A model generated the notes under the pieces. It worked only from the letters and a program-made list of their open reading frames with translations. It searched no databases and was not told the origin of the DNA. Below are positions 1 to 7,783 of a stretch of DNA of 64,000 nucleotides, piece by piece. Each line of letters opens with the position of its first letter. Position 1 is the first letter of the stretch. Origin of the DNA: an uncultured Acidobacteriota bacterium. GTDB lineage: Bacteria; Acidobacteriota; Terriglobia; Bryobacterales; Bryobacteraceae. Made by a program: the position numbers and the translations under genes. The stretch is from assembly GCA_902825945.1 (NCBI GenBank), contig CADECY010000020.1, positions 31,740 to 95,739 of the forward strand. The letters run 5' to 3'.

Positions 1-672
1 CTAAAGGGCATCCACTTCGCCATGGAGTTCCTGCCCCAACAAAACAAGCGCGTCGCGGGCGACAAACTCGATTCCTCGCTCGATATCTTCGCGACGGGCA
101 AGAAAGTGGTCATTATCGGCGGTGGCGACACTGGTGCGGATTGCCTCGGCACCTCCCATCGCCACAAGGCCGCCTCGATCCGTCAGTTCGAAATCATGCC
201 CCGCCCCCCCGAACAGCGCGCGGACTCGACCCCGTGGCCTCTGTGGCCCTACATGCTCCGCGAAGAGAGTTCGCACGAAGAGGGCGGCGAGCGGATGTTC
301 GCGATCAATACGGTCAAGTTCGAGGGCGATGCCAACGGCAACGTGAAGGCGCTCCACACCGTGCGCGTCGGACCGCCGCCGAAGTTCGAAACCGTGCCAG
401 GCTCGGCAGAAGTGATCGAAGCCGACCTCGTCCTCCTGGCCATGGGCTTCACCGGACCCGTGAAAGGCGGAATGATCGAACAACTCGGCGTCGAACTCGA
501 CAACCGCGGCAACGTGAAGTGCGATGAGAACTACCACAGCTCGGTTCCCGGCGTCTTCGCCGCGGGCGACATGCGGCGCGGACAGTCGCTGATCGTCTGG
601 GCGATCGCGGAAGGCCGGAAGGCCGCGCGGGGGATCGATATCTATCTGACGGGCGCGTCAAGCCTGCCGTAG
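1..672 (+). CDS. gltD: Glutamate synthase small subunit, C-terminal part (5' end outside window)
   Basis: The reading frame is open from base 1 and ends at TAG 670-672, so only the C-terminal ~223 residues are present. Seen: an early stretch ending in [13 protein letters not shown], the second Rossmann nucleotide-binding motif [13 protein letters not shown], and the C-terminal FAD-site signature [19 protein letters not shown]. These are hallmarks of the GltD-type flavin/Fe-S amidotransferase beta subunit. The enzyme passes electrons from NAD(P)H to the large GltB subunit, which makes glutamate from glutamine and 2-oxoglutarate in the cytoplasm. gltB is not visible and presumably lies upstream. 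The ATG at 22 is internal, because the family motif starts before it. No strong terminator follows before the tRNA. Confidence 0.95.
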   Translation, partial: LKGIHFAMEFLPQQNKRVAGDKLDSSLDIFATGKKVVIIGGGDTGADCLGTSHRHKAASIRQFEIMPRPPEQRADSTPWPLWPYMLREESSHEEGGERMFAINTVKFEGDANGNVKALHTVRVGPPPKFETVPGSAEVIEADLVLLAMGFTGPVKGGMIEQLGVELDNRGNVKCDENYHSSVPGVFAAGDMRRGQSLIVWAIAEGRKAARGIDIYLTGASSLP

Positions 673-725
673 GAGTACCGCCCACTCTTCGCGGCACGTG
701 CGGCACGCCCCCGTAGGCGTGAAAA

Positions 726-801
726 TGGTGAGCCGGGCGGGGCTCGAACCCGCGACCACCGCATTAAAAGTGCGATGCTCTACCAACTGAGCTACCGGCC
801 C
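726..801 (-). tRNA. tRNA-Lys (anticodon TTT)
   Basis: Read on the minus strand, bases 801 to 726 fold into a complete cloverleaf of 76 nt including an encoded CCA. The acceptor stem is GGGCCGG paired with CCGGCTC (one G-U pair), the D-loop contains AGCTCAGTTGGTAGAGC, and the anticodon arm is TCGCA-CTTTTAA-TGCGG with TTT at positions 34-36. The T-arm contains GGTTCGAGCC. It faces away from the plus-strand genes on both sides and is transcribed on its own. No integrase or duplicated 3' end is seen nearby, so it is not visibly used as an attachment site here. Confidence 0.97.
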
Positions 802-882
802 ATGTCGATCTTCTTCAGTTTACCATGGGCTTCTCGGAATCCAGCGCGCGGCAAGCCCTTCCGCCGGCGGCCCGATTCACGC

Positions 883-888
883 TATACT
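883..888 (+). promoter_or_regulatory. -10 element for the yceD-rpmF-plsX operon
   Basis: TATACT (5 of 6 to TATAAT) lies 39 nt upstream of the GTG start. This leaves room for a leader carrying the Shine-Dalgarno GGAGGG at 915-920. No clear -35 hexamer is seen 16-18 nt upstream. It contrasts with the many starts in this window where the -10 abuts the start codon. Confidence 0.5.
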
Positions 889-927
889 AGCAATTTGCCT
901 GTCTAGGCTTCCGCGGAGGGTGTTCGG

Positions 928-1455
928 GTGTTCATTAGCGTCACAGACCTGGAACTGCGGAAGGTCCAGTTGGTGGCCTCGTTCGCGCCGGGCCTGATCG
1001 ATCTCGAAGAATTGGGCGTGGCGCAGAAGACACCGATCGAGGTCCGCGGCGTGGCGGAGCTATCCGGGCCGTTGCTGGATATCCGAGTCCACGGTCATCT
1101 CTCCGGGAGTCTGGAAGGCAGTTGTGGACGTTGTCTGGAAACCGTGCCGATCGCGGCGGAAGGCGAATTCGATCTGTTGTATCGCCCCGCGGAGGCCGAG
1201 CCGGTTGCCGACGAGAAAGGAATCACCCAAGCGGACGCCGAAATCGGCTACTATGACGGCGCGGGGATCGAGCTTTCCGACGTGGTTCGCGAGCAGGTGT
1301 TGCTGTGGTTGCCCACACACATCGTTTGCCGTGAGGACTGCAAGGGAATCTGCCCCATGTGCGGCATCAACCGGAACCGGGAGTCCTGCGGTTGCCAGCC
1401 TCCGAAATTCGACGAGCGCTGGGCGGCCTTGAAAAGCTTACAATCAGGAGAATAG
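928..1455 (+). CDS. yceD: YceD/DUF177 family protein (23S rRNA accumulation protein)
   Basis: A 175-aa cytoplasmic protein starting at GTG 928, 7 nt after GGAGGG. Seen: a central conserved GSLEGSCGRCLE segment and a C-terminal Cys cluster CREDCKGICPMCG followed by CGC, typical of the DUF177 family. Known: yceD precedes rpmF in most bacteria and is linked to 23S rRNA and L32 handling, though the biochemical function is not settled. Context: its stop is 1 nt before the rpmF start, so the genes are translationally close and form the conserved yceD-rpmF-plsX operon. The Cys cluster could bind a metal (inferred). Confidence 0.9.
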   Translation: MFISVTDLELRKVQLVASFAPGLIDLEELGVAQKTPIEVRGVAELSGPLLDIRVHGHLSGSLEGSCGRCLETVPIAAEGEFDLLYRPAEAEPVADEKGITQADAEIGYYDGAGIELSDVVREQVLLWLPTHIVCREDCKGICPMCGINRNRESCGCQPPKFDERWAALKSLQSGE

Positions 1456-1456
1456 A

Positions 1457-1639
1457 ATGCCAAATCCAAAACGACGCCATTCCAAGCGCCGCAAGAACAG
1501 CCGCCGCGCACACGACTTTCTCTCCAAGCCCGCGATGGCTACCTGTCCGGACACCAGCATGGCCGTGCTGCCGCACCGTGTGAGCCCGCACACCGGAAAA
1601 TACAAGGGCCGCGAAGTCATCGAAGTCGAGGAATCGTAG
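1457..1639 (+). CDS. rpmF: 50S ribosomal protein L32, zinc ligands largely lost
   Basis: A 60-aa basic protein. The N-terminal [17 protein letters not shown] and the later LPHRV and GKYKGREV are diagnostic of L32 of the large ribosomal subunit. Zinc-binding L32 carries two CxxC pairs. Here the first pair reads C30-P-D-T33 and the second S43-P-H-T46, so three of the four cysteines are replaced by Ser or Thr. This is a 'C-minus' form that should not bind zinc. Its ATG follows AGGAG at 1446-1450. It sits between yceD and plsX, the normal operon position, so it is probably the main copy rather than a zinc-starvation spare. Confidence 0.95.
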   Translation: MPNPKRRHSKRRKNSRRAHDFLSKPAMATCPDTSMAVLPHRVSPHTGKYKGREVIEVEES

Positions 1640-1652
1640 TCCGCGGCCGGCT

Positions 1653-2663
1653 ATGATATCCATCGCCGTCGACGCCATGGGCGGCGATCACTTTCCGAAA
1701 GCTGAAGTAGAGGGAGTGATTCAAGCTGTCCGGCAGTATCCCGTCAAAGTGATACTGGTGGGCCAGCAGGAGGTGGTGCGTCCGGAACTGGATCGCCAGT
1801 TCGCCGGATGGAAGGATCTTCCGATCGAGGTGGTTCACGCCAGTGAATACATCACGATGGAAGACAGCGCCGCCAAAGCAGTCCGGGCGAAGAAAGACAG
1901 TTCGATCCGAGTGGCCTGCCGTCTGATTCGCGACGGGCAGGCGAGCGGAGTGGTGTCAGCGGGCAACACCGGAGCCGTGATGGCCACCGCGAAGCTAGTG
2001 CAGGGGGTCGTGACGGGTGTCGAGCGGCCCGCTTTGGCGACCACCCTTCCCACCAAGACCGGGCGCCCGACCGTCGTGGTCGACGTGGGGGCCAATGTCG
2101 ACTGCACCGCGAAGATGCTCGCGCAGTTCGCCATCATGGGCGAATGTTATTCGCGCACGGTGCTGCATGTCGAATCGCCGCGCGTGGGCCTGCTCTCGAT
2201 CGGCGAGGAAGAGCACAAGGGCAACGAGTTGACTCGCGAGGCGACGCCGCTGTTCAAGACGCTTCCCGTCAACTTCGTCGGCAATGTCGAGGGCCGCGAC
2301 ATCTTCAAGGGCAACGTGGACGTGGTGGTGTGCGACGGCTTTGTCGGGAACGTCCTGCTCAAAGTCGGCGAGGGCGTCGCCGACATGATCAAGTCGCTGC
2401 TCAAGGAGTCGCTTTCGGCGACTCCGCTGCGCAAGCTCGGCGCGGCCCTTTCGAGGAGCGGATTCAATGAGCTCCGCAAGCGGACTGACTATACCGAGTA
2501 CGGTGGAGCCCCGCTGCTGGGAGTGAAGGGTGGCGCCTGCATCATCTGCCATGGAAGTTCGAACGCCAATGCGATCAAGAACGCGGTGCGCGTAGCCTAC
2601 GAATACGCCAACGGTGGCGTCAACGCGCGGATCGAATCGGAGCTGAACTGCTCGGTCGCATGA
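1653..2663 (+). CDS. plsX: Phosphate acyltransferase PlsX
   Basis: 336 aa, the normal length, starting [15 protein letters not shown], a canonical PlsX N-terminus. Further family landmarks are [10 protein letters not shown] (~110-120) and [12 protein letters not shown] (~225-240). It converts acyl-ACP plus phosphate into acyl-phosphate, the acyl donor for PlsY in membrane phospholipid synthesis, and acts as a peripheral membrane enzyme. It lies 13 nt after rpmF. In many bacteria fabH/fabD/fabG follow; here the operon ends and unrelated NTPase genes begin. Confidence 0.97.
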   Translation: MISIAVDAMGGDHFPKAEVEGVIQAVRQYPVKVILVGQQEVVRPELDRQFAGWKDLPIEVVHASEYITMEDSAAKAVRAKKDSSIRVACRLIRDGQASGVVSAGNTGAVMATAKLVQGVVTGVERPALATTLPTKTGRPTVVVDVGANVDCTAKMLAQFAIMGECYSRTVLHVESPRVGLLSIGEEEHKGNELTREATPLFKTLPVNFVGNVEGRDIFKGNVDVVVCDGFVGNVLLKVGEGVADMIKSLLKESLSATPLRKLGAALSRSGFNELRKRTDYTEYGGAPLLGVKGGACIICHGSSNANAIKNAVRVAYEYANGGVNARIESELNCSVA

Positions 2664-2696
2664 TGCGGACGTAGCGATCGATGCCCCACGGGGGGC

Positions 2697-2714
2697 CGTT
2701 TCGGCTCCGAAACG
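2697..2714. repeat. 8+2+8 inverted repeat after plsX
   Basis: CGTTTCGG-CT-CCGAAACG is a perfect inverted repeat 33 nt after the plsX stop and 33 nt before the next ATG. No T-run follows, so it is a weak terminator candidate. Its position just upstream of the TAGATT -10 element means an operator role is equally possible. Confidence 0.35.
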
Positions 2715-2735
2715 AGAAGCACTCCGCGATCGCGG

Positions 2736-2741
2736 TAGATT
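2736..2741 (+). promoter_or_regulatory. -10 element abutting the first NTPase start (leaderless type)
   Basis: TAGATT ends exactly 6 nt before the ATG at 2748. A transcript starting ~7 nt downstream would begin at the A of the start codon. The 6-nt spacer AGAGGA looks purine-rich but touches the ATG, too close for a working Shine-Dalgarno. Confidence 0.45.
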
Positions 2742-2747
2742 AGAGGA

Positions 2748-4265
2748 ATGAGCAGCTCCGTGGCGACACGAGAGAATCCGTACACCATCGGCGTGCCGGT
2801 GGACGCGGATGGATCTTTCTTCGGACGCGAGGAAGTGTTCGAAAGTATCCGGGCCTACCTGCTCGAAACCGCCCCGGTGAGCGTCATCCGCGGCCAGCGC
2901 CGGATCGGAAAGTCGTCGGTGCTACGGCGAATGGAGCAGCACGTTCGGATCCCAGGCCACCAATTCGTATTGTTCGACTTGCAGGCCGGCGCGCGTTCCA
3001 CGCTCGGAGAACTGCTCAGCCACCTATCCGCGGCAATCGCGGACAAGATTGACAAAGCGCCTCCGGTCCCGCTCCCGGCGGCCCTCGAGGCCTCCCCATC
3101 GGCCTTCGTCACGGAGTTTCTCGGGCCCGCGCTTCAGGCATTTCCGGGAACGCTGGTGTTGTTGTTCGACGAGTTCGATGCGCTCGGATTCCAGTCGGGC
3201 CCGGATTCCCGTGTCGGCGATCAGTTCGGATCGATCCTGCTTTGGACGCTCGGCCGGGTCAAGAACCTGCGCGTGATCGCGGTAGTGGGCCGGAATCTCG
3301 ATCAACTCGACCGGTTGCCGGGCATGTTCCACAGCGCTCCGCAGCAACCACTCGGACTGTTGGACGCGACTAGCGCGGAGCGATTGATCCGGATGCCGTC
3401 GCGGGGGCAACTCGACTTCGAGCCAGGGGCGGTTGACGCGATTCAGTCGCTTGCATGCGGGCATCCCTACTTTACGCAGTTGCTCTGCTTTTCGGTGTTT
3501 CAACGTGCGAAGTCGAAAGACAAGTGGAGCGTCTCCGCGGAGGACGTGGAAGAGAGCGTCACGGATGAGTTGGTGCGGGGCCGCGGTGGGCTCACTTGGT
3601 TTCGAGATGGATTGCCAGTGAACGAGCGGGTGATGTTCTCGGCCTCCGCGGAGGGAAACGGCGACCCGGGAACCGCGGGCAAGCTGCTGTTTCAGAGAGG
3701 CGCCGTTCGCACCGAGGGGCTCGGGCTTGCCGAGGACCGGCTCCGCGAGTGGGGCTATCTGACGCGCGAGGGCCGCGTCGCCGTCGAACTGGTGGGGCGG
3801 TGGATTCGCCAGGAGTATCCGCTGCGCGAGGAAATCCGGGAGTTGGAGAAGGCCGATGCCGTGGCCGATGATTCATACCGAAAGGCTCGTGAACTCGGAA
3901 TGTCGGGCGACTCCGCTGGCAAGAAGAAGGCACTGCAGGAATGCGTGCAGCGTAACCCGAATCACGGCCGCGCCCTGTCCGATCTCGGGGCTGTCCACTT
4001 CGATGCGAGGGAGTATGGCGAGGCCGTCGAACGCTATCGCCGGGCTTGGCGGCTCAACCCGGCTGTGTCCGGCGAGTTCGTCGAAGCCTTGACTGCTCTC
4101 GCGCGTGAAACGGCCAAGAGCGGAGACGCGCAAACATATCTCGCGGAGGCGCTGGCCGTCGATCCGAAATCGGAATCCGTGCTCGCTCTTCTGAAGGATC
4201 CGGCGATGACGAGTGGCACCATCTCGAGAGCGTGGGCCTCGATTCAGAAGATCCTGGGGAGCTAA
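2748..4265 (+). CDS. STAND/AAA-type NTPase with C-terminal TPR repeats
   Basis: 505 aa, no signal peptide. Seen: an FFGREE entry motif (~24-29), Walker A GQRRIGKS (49-56), Walker B LVLLFDEFDAL (~136-145, D141/E142), and an ArgoN-like VVGRNLDQL segment. A C-terminal part (~365-480) reads like TPR helices (ALSDLGAVHF, EAVERYRRAWRLNP). Known: GxxRxGKSS-type P-loops belong to the STAND/AAA_16 class, which act as signal-triggered switches. Inferred: nucleotide-dependent sensor or scaffold with a TPR partner-binding tail. The exact function is unknown and no effector domain (nuclease, TIR, protease) is visible. It is followed within 4 nt by a second, different NTPase, so the two are very likely co-expressed. 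Confidence 0.75.
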   Translation: MSSSVATRENPYTIGVPVDADGSFFGREEVFESIRAYLLETAPVSVIRGQRRIGKSSVLRRMEQHVRIPGHQFVLFDLQAGARSTLGELLSHLSAAIADKIDKAPPVPLPAALEASPSAFVTEFLGPALQAFPGTLVLLFDEFDALGFQSGPDSRVGDQFGSILLWTLGRVKNLRVIAVVGRNLDQLDRLPGMFHSAPQQPLGLLDATSAERLIRMPSRGQLDFEPGAVDAIQSLACGHPYFTQLLCFSVFQRAKSKDKWSVSAEDVEESVTDELVRGRGGLTWFRDGLPVNERVMFSASAEGNGDPGTAGKLLFQRGAVRTEGLGLAEDRLREWGYLTREGRVAVELVGRWIRQEYPLREEIRELEKADAVADDSYRKARELGMSGDSAGKKKALQECVQRNPNHGRALSDLGAVHFDAREYGEAVERYRRAWRLNPAVSGEFVEALTALARETAKSGDAQTYLAEALAVDPKSESVLALLKDPAMTSGTISRAWASIQKILGS

Positions 4266-4269
4266 CGAC

Positions 4270-5508
4270 GTGGCGAATCCATTCACGCCTGGCTTGGCGA
4301 GCAACCGGCTGATTGGCCGGACATCAGAACTGAGCGACGCCTGCGCGCAAATCCGCAACGAAGGGCACTTCGCCATCAGCGGCATCTCTGGCAGCGGCAA
4401 GACGTCGTTTCTGCATGCCCTCGAGGAGCCCAAGCTTTGGATGCCTCAGGGCGTGAATGCCGCCGACGGATTCGCCGTGTTCCTCGATCTGTCGAACTAC
4501 CAGCCGTTCCGGCCGGCCGAATTCTGGACCGCTGTCCGCGACGAGCTAGCCAACAAGCTCCACATCCACGATCCGCTGCGCGAGCAGATCGCCAAGAGCG
4601 AGGCAACCGCGAAGGGTGTCGAGGCAGCCTGCAAGAGCCTGCGCGCTCGCGGCAAGCGGATTCTCCTGCTGCTCGACGGCTATGACAACGCTGCGCTTGC
4701 CAACGGCGCCTACTCCGCGGACGAACTGCTCACTCACCTGTTCGAGACTCGCCGCTTGGCGCAGGCGCGATGCTTCGCCACCGTCACCGCGACCTATCGC
4801 CGGCTCAACGATCTCGGTCCGCCGCCGGAGAAGCTGCAGGCTGGCGCCTCACCCTGGTACAACCAATACCTGTTTCAGCCGATTGGAAACCTTGCTGAGA
4901 ACGAGTGCGATCAGTTCCACTCGCTGCTCGCGCCGTTGAACATCCCCGGGGTCTGGCGGAAGGCGTTGTACGAGCTCTGCGGCGGATGTCCCGCGCTTCA
5001 TCAGCACGCGGGCCACATCCTATTCGATTCGGTCCCCCAACAGACGCTGCCGCCGATTCAGGAGTTCTGGGACAGACTCGAATCGGCGACGCGGCACTAC
5101 TACAAGATCTGGTGGAGCAGCGCCACCGAGACCGAGCGTCTGTTGATGAAGCTAGTCGCGGTTTCGGAGCTGCAGAACCGGCGGGATCTCAATCGCGAAT
5201 ATGATCTTCGCGATCTGCCGGTCATTTTCAGCCAGAATGACCGCCAACTTCGCGAGTTGTGCGAGCGCGGATTGCTGAGGAAGAAGACGAGCACGGCATA
5301 CGAATTCTGCTCGTCGATGATGGAGTGGTGGGTGCTGCGCGAGGTCGAAAACACCCCCGCCGCGGATGCCTTCGGCGATCGCGAGAAAGACCTGCTCAAC
5401 CTGAGCAAGGCGCAGGTGAAGGCGATCAATGGCGCATTCGCCAAGGTCTGGCAGCACAAGGACACGATCAAGTCCGTCATCTCCTGGGCAGCGAAGCTTT
5501 TTGCCTGA
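4270..5508 (+). CDS. Second STAND/AAA-type NTPase
   Basis: 412 aa from GTG 4270, chosen because GGGGAG at 4256-4261 sits 8 nt upstream and the preceding stop is at 4263-4265. Longer in-frame extensions run back into the upstream gene. Seen: a NRLIGRTSEL entry motif (~12-21), Walker A GISGSGKT (38-45), and Walker B ILLLLDGYD (131-139) with D136 and no following acidic residue. The C-terminal half is helical with a winged-helix-like stretch (VSELQNRRDLNREYDL..). The lack of the Walker B Glu suggests slow or regulated hydrolysis (inferred). No known effector domain is recognised. It probably works with the NTPase encoded just upstream. Confidence 0.7.
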   Translation: MANPFTPGLASNRLIGRTSELSDACAQIRNEGHFAISGISGSGKTSFLHALEEPKLWMPQGVNAADGFAVFLDLSNYQPFRPAEFWTAVRDELANKLHIHDPLREQIAKSEATAKGVEAACKSLRARGKRILLLLDGYDNAALANGAYSADELLTHLFETRRLAQARCFATVTATYRRLNDLGPPPEKLQAGASPWYNQYLFQPIGNLAENECDQFHSLLAPLNIPGVWRKALYELCGGCPALHQHAGHILFDSVPQQTLPPIQEFWDRLESATRHYYKIWWSSATETERLLMKLVAVSELQNRRDLNREYDLRDLPVIFSQNDRQLRELCERGLLRKKTSTAYEFCSSMMEWWVLREVENTPAADAFGDREKDLLNLSKAQVKAINGAFAKVWQHKDTIKSVISWAAKLFA

Positions 5509-5524
5509 TAATGGTTCGGAGCAC

Positions 5525-7015
5525 ATGCCCCGAATCCTCATTTGCGAATGCAAGCAGGAGGTCTCCTCCTTCAACCCCGTCCCCGGTCTCTACTCGGACT
5601 TCGCCGTCCAACGCGGCCAGGCCTTACTCGACTATCACCACTCCGTCCGGAACGAAGTGGGAGGCGCGCTGAGCGTCTTCGAAGCCACGCCAGGAGTCGA
5701 AATCGTGCCCGGTTACGGGTGCCGCGGAATCACTTCCGGCGGCACGATCGCCGGCGCGGATTTCGCGCGTTTAGCGAGCGAATTCCTGGCCGAGGTCAAA
5801 GCCGCTCGCGATCTCGATGCCGTCTACTTCTCGTTGCATGGCGCACTCGCCGCCACTGATGTCGAGGACTGCGAGGGACACCTGCTCGCCGAGACACGCA
5901 AGATCGTGGGTGAGAAGATTCCGATCGTCACCTCGCTCGATCTCCACGGAATCCTGACCGACAAGATCCTCGAACACTCGAATGCCGTGGTGCCCTATCA
6001 CACCTATCCGCATGTCGACTTCTTCGAGACCGGCGTGCGGTCGGCGAAACTGTTGCTGCGGATCTTGAGCGGTGATGCGAAGCCCGTATCGATTCGCGTG
6101 CCGATTCCGGCGATGGTTCGCGGCTACGAGTTGATCACCGAGACGGGCATGTTCGGGCGCTGCGTGCGCCGCACGATCGCGTTCGAGGATGGTCCGGGAC
6201 TGTGCGGCGGCATGTTCATCGGGAATCCCTTCACCGACGTGACGGACCTCTGCTCGAACGTATTGCTCACCGCGAACGGTGACGAAGCCGAAGGTGTGAA
6301 AGAGGCCATCTCGATCGCGCGGGAATTCTGGACGATGCGCGAACATCTGCAGCAGCCGCTCACCGGGCTCGAGGAGAGCATCCGTATCGCAGCCGCGGCG
6401 AAGGGGCGCATCGTACTCGTGGACGCAGCCGATGCGACTTCTTCCGGTGCTCCGGGCGACAGCAACGCGATCGCGCGCGAACTGATCCGCCAAGGCTGTA
6501 CGAGAACCGCCCTCGTTCCGGTGGTCGATGAACCCGCGGTGAAAGCCGCGTTTCGCGCGGGTGCCGGGAATCGCGTGACCACGCCGATCGGAGGCACGCT
6601 CGATCCTGCGCGGCACACGCCACTTCTGGTCGAGGGCAAAGTGCGCGTGCTCTCTGATGGCGATCTCGTCAGCGAATCACACGGCGAGCGATGGTTCGCG
6701 GGTCCCAGCGCGGTGATCCAATCGGGTCCGATTACCTATGTGCTGAGCAGCCGTCCGGTGAGTCTCTATGACCGCACGATTTTCCTGGCGAACGGACAAG
6801 ATCCGCATACGTTCGACATGACCGTGGTGAAGTCGCCGCATTGCCAGCCGCGATTCTTCGCTGATGGCGCAGAGCGGCTGATCAATGTCGACGCGCCGGG
6901 CGCAACGAGTGCGAATCTGCCGTACCTCGGCCACACGCGGTGCGCGCGGCCTGTGTTCCCGCTCGATCCAGGAATCGAGTATGAACCGAAGCCGCGAATC
7001 TTCCGGCGGGGTTAG
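5525..7015 (+). CDS. M81-family metallopeptidase, microcystinase MlrC-like
   Basis: 496 aa from ATG 5525 (GGAG ~8 nt upstream). The in-frame extension to 5429 lies inside the NTPase gene and is rejected. Seen: MPRILICECKQEVSSFNP at the N-terminus, SLHGA (~103-107), and the metal site D139-L-H141 with H163 in YHTYPHVD. This reproduces the Asp-x-His...His spacing of MlrC zinc ligands. A C-terminal MlrC domain includes DAADATSSGAPGDS (~303-316). Known: MlrC cleaves linear microcystin peptides, but most environmental homologues act on unknown substrates. Neighbour: an HpcH/HpaI aldolase starts 9 nt later, suggesting a small catabolic operon. No signal peptide. Confidence 0.88.
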   Translation: MPRILICECKQEVSSFNPVPGLYSDFAVQRGQALLDYHHSVRNEVGGALSVFEATPGVEIVPGYGCRGITSGGTIAGADFARLASEFLAEVKAARDLDAVYFSLHGALAATDVEDCEGHLLAETRKIVGEKIPIVTSLDLHGILTDKILEHSNAVVPYHTYPHVDFFETGVRSAKLLLRILSGDAKPVSIRVPIPAMVRGYELITETGMFGRCVRRTIAFEDGPGLCGGMFIGNPFTDVTDLCSNVLLTANGDEAEGVKEAISIAREFWTMREHLQQPLTGLEESIRIAAAAKGRIVLVDAADATSSGAPGDSNAIARELIRQGCTRTALVPVVDEPAVKAAFRAGAGNRVTTPIGGTLDPARHTPLLVEGKVRVLSDGDLVSESHGERWFAGPSAVIQSGPITYVLSSRPVSLYDRTIFLANGQDPHTFDMTVVKSPHCQPRFFADGAERLINVDAPGATSANLPYLGHTRCARPVFPLDPGIEYEPKPRIFRRG

Positions 7016-7024
7016 GAGTCCACG

Positions 7025-7777
7025 ATGACGATGAAACAGAAACTACAGGCTGGCGAGACCGTCTACGGCCAGATGATCCTCGATCTGTTCACACCCGGCG
7101 TCGCGCCGATCCTGCATCACGCCGGACTCGACTTCGTGATCTACGACATGGAACACGGACGCTGCGGCTACGAACTCTTGAGTCAGATGGTGACGTCGTG
7201 CCGTGGCACTCGCCTGACGCCGATCGCGCGCGTGCCTGATGTCTACGCGTATCCGGTCGCGCGGCTGCTGGATATCGGCGCCAAGGGCGTGATGATTCCG
7301 CGGCTCGAAACTCCGGAGCAGATGCAGGACGCCGTTGCCCAGTTGAAGTATCCGCCGCGCGGAAAACGCGGTGTCGCACTCGGGCTTGCGCATGACGATT
7401 ATCACGCCCAGGGCGCGCCGTACTTCGAGAAGGCGAATGACGAGACCGTGGTAATCGCGATCATCGAGACACCGAAAGCGCTCGAGAACCTCGACGCGAT
7501 CGTTGCGACTCCCGGGCTCGACATCGCCTGGATGGGCCACTTCGATCTCACCGTTTCACTCGGCATTCCGGCGCAATTCGATCATCCGGTCTTCCTCCAG
7601 GCGATGGACTCGCTGGTGGCCGCGTGCCGCAAGCACGGAATCGCAGCGGGATTCCTGCCCGCGAACGCGGATGACATGCGGCACTGGCTCGCCAAGGGAT
7701 TCCGCGCGATCAGTCTCGGGTCCGATGTCGGGGTCTACTCGCGGGGCATCTCGGAGTTTCGAAAAGCCGCGAACTGA
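7025..7777 (+). CDS. HpcH/HpaI aldolase family protein
   Basis: 250 aa. AGGAG at 7014-7018 overlaps the stop of the upstream gene and is 6 nt before the ATG. Seen: TIM-barrel class II aldolase/citrate-lyase motifs, namely FVIYDMEHG (~38-46), GAKGVMIPRLETPEQ, VIAIIETPKALENLDAI (metal-ligand Glu) and DIAWMGHFDLTVSLG (metal-ligand Asp). Known: such enzymes cleave 2-keto-3-deoxy acids and related hydroxy-keto acids to pyruvate or glyoxylate plus an aldehyde. That fits the sugar-acid dehydratases encoded elsewhere in the window (inferred link). It converges with the next minus-strand gene, stops 6 nt apart. Confidence 0.88.
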   Translation: MTMKQKLQAGETVYGQMILDLFTPGVAPILHHAGLDFVIYDMEHGRCGYELLSQMVTSCRGTRLTPIARVPDVYAYPVARLLDIGAKGVMIPRLETPEQMQDAVAQLKYPPRGKRGVALGLAHDDYHAQGAPYFEKANDETVVIAIIETPKALENLDAIVATPGLDIAWMGHFDLTVSLGIPAQFDHPVFLQAMDSLVAACRKHGIAAGFLPANADDMRHWLAKGFRAISLGSDVGVYSRGISEFRKAAN

Positions 7778-7783
7778 TCAACC

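Noticed and set aside
726..801. tRNA-Lys as an integration site for a genomic island
   Set aside because: No integrase, no direct repeat of the tRNA 3' end and only housekeeping genes adjacent.
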